Assembly (NCBI GenBank): GCA_963169105.1
Contig: OY720637.1
Location: 56,380,964 to 56,444,963 of the forward strand
Direction: 5' to 3'
Length of the DNA: 64,000 nt
Source: Ceriagrion tenellum
Taxonomy: Eukaryota > Arthropoda > Insecta > Odonata > Coenagrionidae
Shown: positions 43,871 through 54,662 of the stretch, piece after piece
Layout: each line of letters begins with the position of its first letter
Position numbering within the stretch: position 1 is the first letter of the stretch
The notes under the pieces: model-generated
What the model saw: the letters and a program-made list of their open reading frames with translations, nothing else
What the model was told of the DNA's origin: nothing
The model's database searches: none
Made by a program: the position numbers and the translations under genes

Positions 43871-44239
43871 GTCGAGAAAGCAAAGTAAAAAAAGTGAAGT
43901 AGAAAAACTTAGAGTAAGCCTACTTCTGGTTTAGTCTGCTTAGAAACCAATGTAAAACTTACTACCAATAATACTGCATATTTGATTACTTTATTTTAAC
44001 ACTTATTTCTCATTGAATTATTTATAAGTATTTAATTATTTTATTCTTGGGTTGAGGTTCTTTATTCTTTCTTGTGGGTTTAGCTATAAAAATCCTTATT
44101 CTACATAAAACTTGAAAAACATCACTTTGGCTCATATAAAAACCGCGATGTTATAACCTGGAATTTTGTATAAATTTAGCCTTGAAAACCTGGGATTATG
44201 CTTAAATTTAATATTTTGACTTTAGTGGACACCCTGCAT

Positions 44240-44870
44240 GCAGAGCCACCGAGCGAGAGAACTCTCAATTAGTCACTTGCTTGGGAGTGTGGCGTCTCGC
44301 GCGGATGTGCGATAATGATAGGTGGGAAAGTCGACGGTCACTTGGCGAATAAGATGATGACCATCCACAATGACGGGCACTGTTTGAGGCGGGAGAGAGA
44401 CCCGAGCTGAAAAGGCCGATTAGCAGCACAGCCCTCCTCCTCCAATCTCACGCTGAGTTGGCAAATGCGTCCGGATGGTTGGTGGCGGAATGAAAAAAGG
44501 CTGCGAAAGGACGCTGGGTCGAGAGAGGGAGGAGTGGAGATAGAAAGCAACAGAAAAAAAGAGCAAACAAAGAGGAGACTCAAACGCGGAGAGAGATCTT
44601 CGGGGACCGTGAAGAAAAGCGCGGGCGTAAACAAATAGCGCGTTCTCTTTCTCTCCCTCTCGGGTGCCCCGGCGTGGTGAGATAAGGGACGCGGCGCGGC
44701 GAGGGAGCGGTGAGGAAGCAGCGCAGAAAAGGCTCGAGAGGAGAGGGAGGGAGCAGAATGACTCCCTCTTTGGTATGAGACGCACTCCTTCACTTTTAGG
44801 GCCCTCGATAGTCTCTCCACTGTTGCGCTTAGAGCTGTGCCTCAGGAGTATATGAGGGAATAGATCACGC
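44240..44870. other. CpG- and purine-rich block
   Basis: GC- and GA-rich DNA with CGCGGCGCGGCGAGGG near 44690. Two minus frames of 160 and 162 codons overlap here, and their products are Ser/Arg/Pro/Leu-rich without domain pattern, as expected for such composition. It may be a promoter or 5' UTR island. It immediately follows the hAT right end. Confidence 0.4.
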
Positions 44871-45044
44871 AGTAGGGTTGCACACGTGAAAAGGAAGATC
44901 GAAGCCATCTGAAGTGCGCATTAGGCCACAATGTGTATTGTTCAGACCTTAAATTAGCCGACATTAGTGGAATATAATTTAATTGAAATGTTATTTTAAA
45001 AATATTTGCCATACCGAGGTCCATTAGTTGACCAAACTAATCCA

Positions 45045-45830
45045 AATTCATTTATTGGTCGTTCAATCCTAAGAATGGTTGACTGCAGCCCTCTACCCTT
45101 CCTACAATAATACCAGTTTCTTTGACTCCTGGTATCTCTTCCTATGTGCTTTCTTCTTTATTTAGTTCATGAACTTATTCTCTGGTCTTCCCGTGGAGAC
45201 TTTTTCCACTATTTTACCGTCAATTATGTTCTGCATAAACCCATTGTGCCCAATCCAGCTGGTTTTTCTTTTCTGTATGGTTTTCCATGTGGTCCTTTCC
45301 TCGTCTACTCTTCGTAGCTTTTCCTATGTACTTACCTCTTTATTTGGTCCATAAACTTATTCTTGGGTCTTCCTCTGGGGACTTTTCCCTCTATTTTACC
45401 TTTAATTTTGTTCTTCACAAACTCATTATGTCTCAGGGTGTGTCCAATCCATCTTGTTATTCATTTCTCTATCGTGTTCCATATGGTCCTTTCCTCTTCT
45501 ATTCTTATTTTGTCCGTCCATTTCTGTCCGTCTTCGGCATCCTCCTCCGGCACCAGGTTTCGAAGGCTTCTAGTATTTTCTGGTCAGTTACTCCATTGGT
45601 CCATACTTCCGATCCATAGAGTGCTACGCTCTACACGAATGTTTTCACATAGTTTCCTGGTCTGTAGTCCTATATTATATGAGCGCAACAGTTGTCTTTT
45701 TCCCATGAGTGTCTTCTTAGCTTGGGCTGTTCTCCACTTGATGTCCGTTGTACTTCCTCCGTCTCTTTTTATGGTACTTCCGAGATAGTTGAAGGAATCT
45801 GGAATGTATTATTAATTGAAATTTTATTTG
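45045..45830 (-). pseudogene. LINE family A ORF2 C-terminal region, with internal reduplication
   Basis: It starts at the 3' end signature CATTTATTGGTCGTTCAATC. In minus frames it contains the family A tail (NIIEGKIEGK, RPR, HTLGHNGFVKN-type), the WRRM region, and upstream the MGK(K/R)QLLRSYNIGLQ-like block near 45660-45730. Two similar stretches, 45165-45260 and 45345-45440, both encode the GKIEGK..RGRP..K.. part, indicating an internal partial duplication of about 180 bp. Frameshifts are frequent. The + frames of 110 and 141 codons are shadows. Confidence 0.75.
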
Positions 45831-45910
45831 AAAAACTTTTATAATACCGTGATCTATTAGTTGCGGAAACTTATCTAAATAATGATTTAAATAACTGATA
45901 AATTCTTCTT

Positions 45911-46127
45911 GGGTTCCTAGCCGGGTCAGGAAGGCCACTGTTGTCTACGTTTCGATGACTTTATCTACCTTTATTCTACTACTTTATATCTACTACTTTA
46001 TCAGGGCTAATGCTAGGATTTACTTTCGGTGTCGCTAACATTATTCTAATTATTATCCCTGATGACGATAGCAGAGAAATTCATTGAAACGTTGGCAGCA
46101 ATGGCCTTCCTGATCCTGGTAGAAACC
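45911..46127. mobile_element. Foldback/MITE element with about 50-bp inverted ends
   Basis: The left end GGGTTCCTAGCCGGGTCAGG with AAGGCCACTG...ACGTTTCGATGA is matched by the complement of the right end (46050-46127: TCATTGAAACGTTGGCAGCA, ATGGCCTTCCTGATCCTGG). Internal TATCTACTACTTTAT-like repeats fill the centre. The bidirectional motif GAAACGTTGGCAGCAATGGC marks a common type of arthropod dispersed repeat. It has no coding capacity. Confidence 0.75.
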
Positions 46128-47860
46128 TGAGATGAATTCATCAGCCATATTCGCCGGTAATAAACCAAACCCGTAATCGAAATAACTGCCTTCGATATAA
46201 CAGGCATCCCCTCACTTTTCGGGCCTTGATCGAGCCACCATTGATACGTTTGGAGTTTCGGGTCAGATTAGAGAAGGGAATGAAGGGATCAGTACGGTAA
46301 GTTGGCGCACAGGGATATCGAAACTATCGAAAGTGTACAATCGGCCTTTGTCGGATCTTTCAGGCCTCAAATAAGCCCAATGAATTTTTACCATTACATG
46401 ATAGTCAATCTATGCGTACACGACCAGAAATGAATGGCAAAAAACAGAACTTGACAACCTTCACGCGATGGATACCCTTGTATCATTTTCGAAAGAAAAG
46501 TTTTGCTTCAATTTCGCACTTTGTTCATAGTCTATTATATGTGAAATGTTGTTTACACAGTACCAAACCCATATCATCTCTAAATATGTATGAGGCAACA
46601 GCGCATCGATGCGGAGTATGTATGCAGTACGTTAGCTTTCCTCGTTAGTTGTACCCAATACGTTTGTACTGTTTTGAATTTTACTACCATTTCGTGAAGT
46701 ACACTACTTAATTGCCTTTATACCTACTCAATATTTTTCTTCCTAGTGCCCAAATTTTTATGGTTATTTTCTTCTTTTAAAATCAATTAAGTTTCAAAAT
46801 TTAGTAGGGAAAGCCGCGTACTTTTTTAAATTAGTTCATTATCTCTTAAGTCAGCCTTGAATTGATTAATTCAGCGCGTCAATTCTCTCTGCGTATAGCC
46901 TCTATGTCAGGGCCAAGTTTTCTTCTCGCCTCTCCAGGGTTCTTTGTGGCAGGGGGCGGTGAATACCCCGATGCAGTTAAAAATTCCCTCGGTCGGCCGT
47001 CACCGGGACAACTGATATGGAGGAAGGGGGAGGTGGGGTGTGATTAATATCCGCATTAAATTAGTGCCATAACCGTCCCCCGCTGAGATACGTCCCAACC
47101 CCTATCTCCCCACCCCTCCACCCTTCCCCAACTTCTCCACCTCCTCCTCCATGTGTTTATTTTTTTGAATCTTTTTGTTTCCATCCCCTCTCCTGTTTTA
47201 AGGACGCCTCGACTTTATTTTTGGCCGCGCATCGGACATATTCCAGGGGAGACTCGTGGTCGTTAACATGTAGGAAAAAAGGGCCGAGAGCATAATTCAT
47301 GCGGCCATTAGCTTTCCGCGGTGGATCTTCACACGCGTATCGAATGGCCGTCCTCGGTGACCAGTTATTCGCGCCCCCCCTCTCCTTCCTCCTCGCCTCC
47401 CCTTACACCCTCTCTGTCGTGATTTTTATCCCCTCTTTCGGGACGGTAAACAACAACCCCTGGCAAGACACCCTGGTTACTTACTTTCTTGCGGATGTAT
47501 ATATATTTCGTACTTAACCCGCTAAAATACCAACCTATTGCGCTCTCTCGTGTCAGAAAAAAACTATAAAAATTATAAAAATACTCCGCTGCCGTGAGAC
47601 CGATGGAGTGGAAGGACGAGATATGCGAATTAAATTAGGGAAACAATGTACAGAAATTGCTTAGTGGAGTGAGTAAGCTCAGATTATTTGCTTGAAATAA
47701 AAAAACTTCTCCGAATCGTATTGCCGATATCCTCCCTCTCCAATGTGATAACCGCATTCTTCAACCCGATGCCATATCCATGTGGGTTTTAGATGATAGA
47801 GATGATTTTAGGAATTCTCACACAAGTGTTACGTGGCCTATTCTTTTCCCCGCAAGTACC
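46128..47860. other. No gene recognised; CpG-richer patch 46960-47480
   Basis: AT-rich to 46860, then GC-richer with C-rich runs (CCCCACCCCTCCACCC near 47110-47125). Frames at 46862-47047 and 47299-47517 are unsupported. Confidence 0.4.
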
Positions 47861-47864
47861 TTAA

Positions 47865-48293
47865 AGGCTGGGACACAATCAACGTGTACGTGTAACGTGA
47901 GCCGTTAACGGGAATACGCGAAAAGATGGCTGACGGGAAAGTATAGCGAGCGGACACAATCAACGTGTACGGGGAGTACGTGTACGCGAGAGATGGGCAA
48001 CTTTCATCTCTTCCCGTGTCCCGTACACAGAAAACCAATCAGAATAGTCCTGAGAATCCGAGAATGGGAGCCATCTGTCGGCAGATTCATCCAACTGCTG
48101 AAGATAGCAATTGGCGAAGGCAACTTATTTACTTTCACACTTGTTTACACCTGATCTCTTAGCTGCGCCTGCGTTAGTCAATTGTTACTCCGGGCCGCGT
48201 TAACGTCGATTGTGTCCGCTGGCTTGCGTTCCCCGTCTCCCGTTGTCCCGTTAACGTGTCGCGTCACACGTACACGTTGATTGTGTCCCTGCC
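47865..48293. mobile_element. TTAA-flanked non-autonomous DNA transposon with double inverted termini
   Basis: TTAA lies at 47861-47864 and 48294-48297. Inside them the ends GGCTGGGACACAATCAACGT (left) and the complement of GGCAGGGACACAATCAACGT (right) form inverted repeats that extend over about 50 bp (CGTGTACGTGT.ACG). A second, inner inverted pair occurs at about 47943-47972 and 48195-48222 (GCGGACACAATC). TTAA targets are characteristic of piggyBac-type transposition. No transposase is encoded. Confidence 0.88.
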
Positions 48294-48299
48294 TTAAGT

Positions 48300-48930
48300 T
48301 TTCTAGAGAGGTAGTGGAAACTTTCACTTCTAGCTGTCGAGGTTAGCACAGATTGCAATGAACAGTCAGTCCATTCCTGCTGGTTTCGACACGCGCGGCG
48401 CCGATCACGGGGTGTTTCCCGCTTCTGAATCATCTTCCCGCCTGCTCACTGCGCGACGCCTTAACGATAAAAGTGTTGGATACCCTCGCTTTACACGATC
48501 ACAAATATAGTTGAAACTTCTGTTCTTCAATGTATTTCGAGGATAAAGGATGCTGATGGGAGATATCCCAAAGTTAATTTTTGCATCGCTTCCTGTCGCT
48601 GTTTACCATTCTAGCAATAATGTCCGATTTTTATCTAAGTTTTCTAATTATTTCTTCCACTTTGGTTTGCGTCAAGTAAATGGAAAACAAAAGAAGTCCT
48701 GTATACCACTCTCAAGAGATGAACGTTGAAATTTTTAGCTGTTAGCAGTTCCAACGTAGTGATATAAAAATCAACGTACGGAATGGGATATTCCAGGTAT
48801 GGTATTCATTCCTATTATACCACACACGAACGGTGATGAATGAAATGGTGTGAGCCGGCGAACTGTTTGGTATCCTGCCGGAAGGTAACCGGCACAAAAA
48901 GTCAAGGCTGAAAGTTTTTTTTTAATGTTT
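48300..48930. other. No gene recognised
   Basis: No supported coding or repeat feature. A short inverted motif CCGGCGAACTG...CCTGCCGGAAGGTAACCGGC lies near 48857-48895. Confidence 0.35.
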
Positions 48931-48939
48931 AACGTATTG

Positions 48940-49320
48940 GTGCGAACTACGTTCTCGAAAAAAGATCCTATGAGAAATGAATCTTTTTCTCATGCCGTGA
49001 TTGAAAACACAGCATTATCAATGTTTGATAGCTTGATTAATAGGGAGCGTAGCGCTGTATGGGTTGGAGAATTGGTCGCTGTACGTAGACTTGAGGCGTT
49101 TGAGATGTGGGTGCAGAAAGGAATGGAGAGGGAGAGCTGGGTGGCGAGGACGAACGAGGAGGTGTTGGATATTGTTGGAGAGGAGAGGATGCTGGTGACG
49201 GAGGTTCAGAGGAGGCGGAAGAGATGGATGGAGGGCGTATTGAGAGGAGAGGGAATGCTAAATAGGATAATAGAGGGGACAACAATGGGAAGAGTTGAGG
49301 AATTCTGGACAAAATAAGAG
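48940..49320 (+). pseudogene. LINE family B ORF2 C-terminal fragment
   Basis: The 130-codon frame ending at 49317 includes RRLEAFEMWVQKGMERESWV, NEEVLDIVGEERMLVTEVQR, RWMEGVLRGEGMLNRIIEG and EFWTK. These are the successive C-terminal motifs of RTE-like LINEs (RLEAFEMW.WRRME...W..R..NEEVL..VGE.R.L...R.RR.RW...VLRGEGML..IIEG). This is the best-preserved family B tail. The catalytic domain is missing and the first 40 or so codons are unrelated, so the apparent start codon is meaningless. Confidence 0.85.
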
Positions 49321-49424
49321 GACAATACGAGGAATTTAAGATTGACCTAATGGTGGATCACTAAAAGGAGGGAAGAGGAACGGTATGCCAGGAATTAGGA
49401 CGATTTTGAGTACACCGGGACTAG

Positions 49425-49567
49425 CCACGGATAACTTAACGGGGTCACTCGCAATGCACAAATGTGCGAAATGCCACAGAGGAAAAATCATCGCCTTGAC
49501 CGGAACTCTAACACGTATCCCTCGATTTCCAGCCGAGTGCTGTAGCCAGTTAAGCTACCGAGGCGAA
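49425..49567 (-). mobile_element. SINE family S2 copy, minus orientation
   Basis: The tRNA-like head is at the right: the complement of CCAGTTAAGCTACC (A box, 49546-49559), then CTCGGC...TCGAGG and a decayed B box near 49502-49515. The body to the left (TTTTTCCTCTGTGGCATTTC, GCATTGCGAGTGACCCC) ends in a match to the palindrome at 25774 (GACTAGCCACGG). It is a full-length or nearly full-length copy. Confidence 0.75.
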
Positions 49568-49619
49568 TCTTATTCATTCTTGTTCCGTAAAGTCCACAAA
49601 CATCCACAGGGTATGAGAA

Positions 49620-49735
49620 CGCTTAGGTAGCGTAACTGGCTATAGCACTCGGCCGGAAATCGAGGGATCTGGGTTACTTCCGAGTTCGAGCCCCGGTCAT
49701 GGTGGATGATTTTTCCTCTGTGGAATTTTGCACAG
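49620..49735 (+). mobile_element. SINE family S2 copy, plus orientation, head-to-head with the previous copy
   Basis: Head TAGCGTAACTGGCTATAGCA (A box 49628-49639), CTCGGCCGGAAATCGAGG and B box GAGTTCGAGCCCC (49682-49694). A short body (TTTTTCCTCTGTGGAATTTT) stops at CACAGG, where a different tandem repeat starts. Only about 55 bp separates its 5' end from that of the minus copy, so the two promoters are divergent. Confidence 0.78.
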
Positions 49736-49838
49736 GAATTAGGGGGTTATAATAAATCCTGACAAAAACCTACCAGGGGGTTTTACCAGGAATTAGGGGG
49801 TTATAATAAGTCCTGCCAAAAAGCTACCAATCAGTTGG
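49733..49838 (+). repeat. Tandem repeat, unit 54 bp, two copies
   Basis: CAGGAATTAGGGGGTTATAA and T-AA-TCCTG-CAAAAA-CTACCA occur at 49733-49786 and again at 49787-49838. The repeat directly abuts the truncated SINE tail, so it could be a SINE 3' tail variant or its insertion target. Confidence 0.8.
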
Positions 49839-49839
49839 T

Positions 49840-51050
49840 AGAATACTCAAATGAATCCACGTTTAAGAGCTTGATTGTCGCGGGATGTGCCCTGAGGGGT
49901 CGCCGGGATTTGAGCTGGAGGTAGGTAGCCCGACGCTCTGTGCACCGGGCTGTCACAGCCTGTTGGGAGAGAGACTTCAATTTTATAGTCTCTGGAAGTA
50001 GGATAGAGGTATGAAGTATTTGCAGCTAGATCCATCCCTGTAGTCGGAAATTTGTAAATGAAGGATGAAGTGGTCTTCATTATTTGGATGAAGGAGCCTC
50101 TTGCCTGCATACCTTATTTTCCTTTCGTTTTCTTATGTTTTTCTTTGTATGTAAAGCACGTATTTCCATACCTTAGCCGTACCTGATGTTGTTTAATCGA
50201 TGTTTCCTGTCCATAGGACATAAAATGTATAATTTATAACCTGTTTCATGTTTTAGTTCAAAAATCCTAAACACAACAATGAAAAATATACACTTCTTGG
50301 TTGTTTACTAATGAAAGTCTAGAGGATATTTTCTCATAACTGTAGCGTTATTTGATACATGTACCACAATTTCAAATGCTGTCTTTCTTTTATATGTGTG
50401 CGCATAACCCATTCTGTAAACGATGGTGGCCATAATTTAGGTTTACCTTTATGGCTACCTAAAGTTACTCCCAGATGTAACCAATGATATTATGTTGTAA
50501 GTGTTCTCTGTCGGAGTATCGAAGCATTATTATTATTTATTGGCCTCCCTCCTTAAGTTTCCGATAAATGACGCCACAAGCCCTCAACTTGGAGGTTAAC
50601 GCGATGGGTGAGGGTCGTATTCAGCAAGTGCGCGGTAAGAAGAAACCCCATATAATATAAGGGGAAAGATTACTTTCTTTTTCCTAAGCGAAATGTGGTT
50701 TTCCAGAATGTAATGGGGACCAGAGTATCGCGTTGCTGGGTTTTCCGAGGGACCCCTCAGATATGTGAACCCGGAACCGTATCTTCACAGACCAACCGCT
50801 CAGTTTAGTTTCACTTTTCTCTGCCCGCTATTACATTGGGTACTCCACTTCCACGTGTACTGAGCGTTGTCCCCCGTGAGTCCAAAGCGTGGCTGCTCAA
50901 ACTTTATTGTCACACGGATGTTTGAAGACGATCTAGTTTCAGCATTTCACGGGACTAATTAGATGAAGTTCAAATGGTTGTTTTACCGAATGCTTAACAG
51001 ATTGTTTGTTGCTCCTCCGTGGAAGAAGACCATGAATTAAAATATTGCGA
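49840..51050. other. No gene recognised
   Basis: AT-rich apart from a GC-richer patch at 50560-50770. No supported feature. The 87-codon minus frame at 49847-50110 has no recognised domain. Confidence 0.4.
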
Positions 51051-51340
51051 GGATCGGGTTGGTGTGGTGGCTAGAGTACTGGCTAACCGTACGGACGGCT
51101 AAGGTTCAATTCCCTGCAGAGTGGATGTTTTTCAGAGAAAACCTGATCCCTACTTGAGTGTCTTGTGGAGGGCACTACAAGTTCAGTGCTCAGTATGTAG
51201 GATGAGACGTTAAACCGTGAGCCCCTTGGTGTCTTTCGTTAAGAGGAGGCTAATGCCAGGTTTCTATTCACCCTTTCTCTCTTACCTGGCGCCTTAGCTG
51301 TCGGACGGTCGCTTCACCAAAAATCCAATCCAATCTAAAA
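51051..51340 (+). mobile_element. tRNA-derived SINE family S1, near full length
   Basis: A box TTGGTGTGGTGG (51059-51070) and B box GGTTCAATTCC (51103-51113) are spaced as in a tRNA-type polymerase III promoter. The tRNA-unrelated body follows (ACCTGATCCCTACTTGAGTG, CCCCTTGGTGTCTTTCGTTA, GGCTAATGCC). It ends in short CCAAT repeats (CCAATCCAATC), a typical SINE tail. Truncated relatives lie at 13325 and 54017. The head does not fold into a good acceptor stem, so it is not a tRNA gene. Confidence 0.85.
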
Positions 51341-54015
51341 TTTTGCGTCTTTCAGTATTAAGTTTTTGAGGGAACGAACGTAGTTTAGTCGTCTGCGATG
51401 TCGTGATGGTGAAATACCGGCACGGTTATCTGTCTTAATTCAATGTCTCTTCAAAAATAACGAAGATAATTGCTTTTTCACAGTATGTTAATGTAGACTT
51501 CTGCTGTAGCTTGTCGTGAGTGAAATGATGGGCTAGAAATGGTTGGGAAATGTGCACAAACAATTTCTTCTTTGAGGTATTTGTATCCAAACGTCGGTTA
51601 TTCTAATGCACTCGTTAACCTCATATGGAATCAGCTGGGTCAGTCTCTCCCCTTAGCCGGAATATCCGATTTCAGATCCACTTGGCCTCCCAAAAACCGC
51701 AGGCTTCTTTCTTGAATAACCCTATCCTTGTTTCGAAATCAATCATGTCAAAATTAAAATGAAATAAATAAAAGTTGACAAAATTCTCGATGATTCGCCA
51801 CGCCATCATCGATGTTAAAGTCTTGAGCTATACGTTAGCCAAGATATATTTTTTCAGTTCAAAATCTTTTCTCCGTATTTATTTTGAAAAAAGAAGGCCT
51901 ATCCGCAGTCCAATATTTGATTAGGTTGGGTTTCGTCTCAGGCGGTCAATGTCACTGTGGCTGACGACTGACCCATGAAGTAAGAGACTAGGAGCAGAGC
52001 TTTCGTCAAGGTTAGGGAAATTCAAGAAGTAAACCGTGTCATTTATATATTCTTATTCATATTTTTCACTGTATTCGCATTGCAACTACCAAATTAAATA
52101 ATTAGGTATCTTAAAATTATAAATGCGTTTTTCTAAGCATGTGAAACAGACCCTGGCTTTAGACCAAAATACGTCAATAGTGATTTTAATCAATAGAAAC
52201 AAATTGATAACCAAAAATACATTAGAATTATGCACGCGAGGAGAAGTCTGATAAATCCTTATTATAGCGGCAGTTAAAAATTCTGATCGTGAAATAAAAT
52301 GATAGTAAAAGTTGTATTGTTCTTCATGAATTCATGAATCATTCATGTTTTATTGTTCATCGTGTTAGACATTTCAAACGAGATGAGGCGATAGTAATAA
52401 TGGTAGGTTTATGAACAGAAGTACCAATTCTAATCTAACTAGCCACATCGCCTTGCCTTCGTTCGTCGACAGACATGCTGACGATTATCCTCAAGGCCCG
52501 CTCTAAAATTAAAAACGACACCGATTAAAAGATTTGGAAATTGCGTAATTTCCGCTCTGTCCTCCTTTTGATTTGACTCAAATGATGCCGTGAAGCCGCT
52601 ACGCCAAAGGACGTGTGGCTAAGGGTTTTTAGGTCGCCAGCAACTGAAAAGACAGGAGGAAAAAAAATGAATAAGGAAATCGAGGAGATGAAAAGGGAGA
52701 CATGTTTCTTTGCATAACGGTCTCGCTCTAGTTCCATTCTTTTCGAGTGGAAATTATGCGTGGTAAAATCGATTTTCTATTATGTATCAATTCAACTGTT
52801 TTCCTATGCTATTTCTGGTTTCCTTTGACGTGCCGATATAGTGTGGAGCTAGAATAATATCCACTGTGCTTTCTAAGACTTGCTTGATATGAGTCTATCT
52901 AGTAACATAGCTCTGGCGTCTTTTATGTTTTTTTTTCCAAAAGAAAAGATGTTGTAGTCCCAAAACTCCTGCTTTTTATTTCATATGAGAAAATTTTAAT
53001 GCTGAAGTGATTAGCATAATGTGCGCCATGGAGTTTAAAGTGCCGTTCCCCTAGATTTTAGCGTTAACTACCATACCTTAAGGTACCACTAAAATTTCCG
53101 TTAAGTAATCAGAACTTGTCATTTTTTCCAACTCTAGCATCGCACACTTAAATCCCCGAGTATTATGCTGTAACACTTCCCGTGTCTGACCGTTTCATAA
53201 CCTATAAACCGGGGCAGGATGACCAATCATTGCGTTAGTAATTTATTACAGAACTATAGTTCATAGTGATTCAGTGTTAGTCCATTTAAACATTTATTTA
53301 ATTTTCTATGTTATAAGCTGTTTTGAATCCACGCACGGTTATTATTATTTCCGATTGTTTTTAGTAATGCAAAGTGCTTAAAATCATTTCTGAGGGATTT
53401 TGACATCTCCGGATTGGTTAATGACATCGCTCGTATCACGAACGGGCGAAGACCGAAATGTATTAAATTTATAGTGTGTAGCTCATAGGCGTAAAAACCA
53501 GACGTAACTAGACTATGTTGTGTTACTCGGCATGTAATGGAAATTAAAGATATGTCATAGTTTTTTAGTCTGTAGATTTACCTTTTTATCTTGTGATACG
53601 GAGGCGAGTCAAAAAAAAATTCCAATCACCGAGAGGCCGCTAAGGTGCTTCATCGTCTACTTGCCTTATCAATAGACCCTACCTATAATGTTATTCGGAA
53701 AGACATCTCCCCTGTACTTTTGTATTCAGTTTTGGGGTTTCTATCGTTCTGATATATTTTTTCATGCCCCAAAACTCCTTTTTATTTCATCTCGCTTACT
53801 CCACCTCAGTTCTTCAGTGTCAAACGTTTTATATCCCCTCACCCTACTCTTCTTCTTTGGTCGTTCGTATATTGGCATTATGGAAAATATAACTCCAACA
53901 CGAGAGGGTAAAAAAGACTGCATATCGCAAATTTTTTTTGCTTTGAAAGGATTTGGAAGACCTCTTTTAATTTCATCCAGCGACAAGATTCTTCCACCTC
54001 CGCTAGAACGAAGGG
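51341..54015. other. No gene recognised
   Basis: About 2.7 kb of AT-rich DNA. Frames at 52525-52737 (-), 53688-54053 (+) and 53762-54126 (-) overlap on opposite strands and show no domain. No repeat of the recognised families. Confidence 0.4.
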
Positions 54016-54016
54016 A

Positions 54017-54200
54017 TCAAGGTTATTGGGTGGTGTGGTGTTTAGATAACTGACTTCCCATGATAAGGTTGCAGTTTCGATTTCCGGTGGCGGGTGGAGA
54101 TTTTTAAATATATTCCTGAACTCCACTTGAGTTTTGTGTCGACTGCAATTCGAGTATAATACTCCGCCTGTCGGGCTGGAGTTTAAAGCATTTTGACTCC
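54017..54200 (+). mobile_element. tRNA-derived SINE, S1-related, 5' part
   Basis: A box-like TGGGTGGTGTGGTG (54027-54040) and B box-like GTTTCGATTTCC (54074-54085) carry the same spacing style as the 51051 element. A body with TGAACTCCACTTGAGTTTTG and GTCGGGCTGGAGTTTAAAGC follows. The 3' body differs from S1, so it may be a sister subfamily. Confidence 0.6.
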
Positions 54201-54287
54201 TCTATGGTCGGTTACAGGAACATTTAGTTATGGAATCAATAGCTATGAGATCCATAAAGTTATATATCTCATAAATATATTCGGGTT

Positions 54288-54662
54288 GCAGGTACACATC
54301 TACTAGCTACATAACTTATTTAGCCAACAGTTAATAGCTTAGAATATTTGATCTAATCATCCATCGCCAGATAAAATTTACGAAAGTTTAGCATGTGAAT
54401 AATTGCCAGTGCACATGATAATTAGTCAGTAAGAGTAAATTAACTGTTCATTTGTCTCAAAACTACTCTTATATCTAGTAATTAAGTCTCCAATCGGTTC
54501 ATTGCGAATTCGCCATCTTGACTACTTATGAAACTCATAACAACATGTAATAAGTTATGAAACCGAAAAATTTAACGAATGTTCCTTCAATATTTATTGA
54601 ATGGTTGCCATGTGTCCTATTACTTTATGGAATACACATGTGTCGTTCCTACAACTGGCCAT
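54288..54662 (-). mobile_element. Dispersed repeat family U, copy 2
   Basis: Reverse-orientation relative of 38645-39035. It shares the complement of AGTTG.AGGAACGACACAT at its right end and ACTAGCTACATAACTTATTT at its left. ATAACTTAT-type palindromes occur repeatedly. It is non-coding. Confidence 0.7.

Larger units (their letters stand above)
42838..44236. mobile_element. hAT-like DNA transposon remnant carrying a LINE insertion
   Basis: Terminal inverted repeat CAGGGTGTCCACT at the left and AGTGGACACCCTG at the right. Sub-terminal ACCGGGAAA.CCGGGAA-type repeats follow the left end, with AAAACCTGGGATTA and AACCTGGAATTT near the right. This style belongs to hAT elements with CCGGGAAA repeats. 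No matching 8-bp target duplication is obvious (GACGTGCA versus CATGCAGA). The interior from about 43020 to 43860 is LINE family C, so no transposase remains visible. Confidence 0.7.

Noticed and set aside
44338..44908. Two minus-strand frames of 160 and 162 codons
   Set aside because: CpG- and purine-rich DNA keeps several frames open. Products are biased and unrelated to known domains.
51051..51125. Possible tRNA gene
   Set aside because: Pol III boxes are present but there is no cloverleaf acceptor stem, and the sequence continues into a SINE body with a CCAAT tail.
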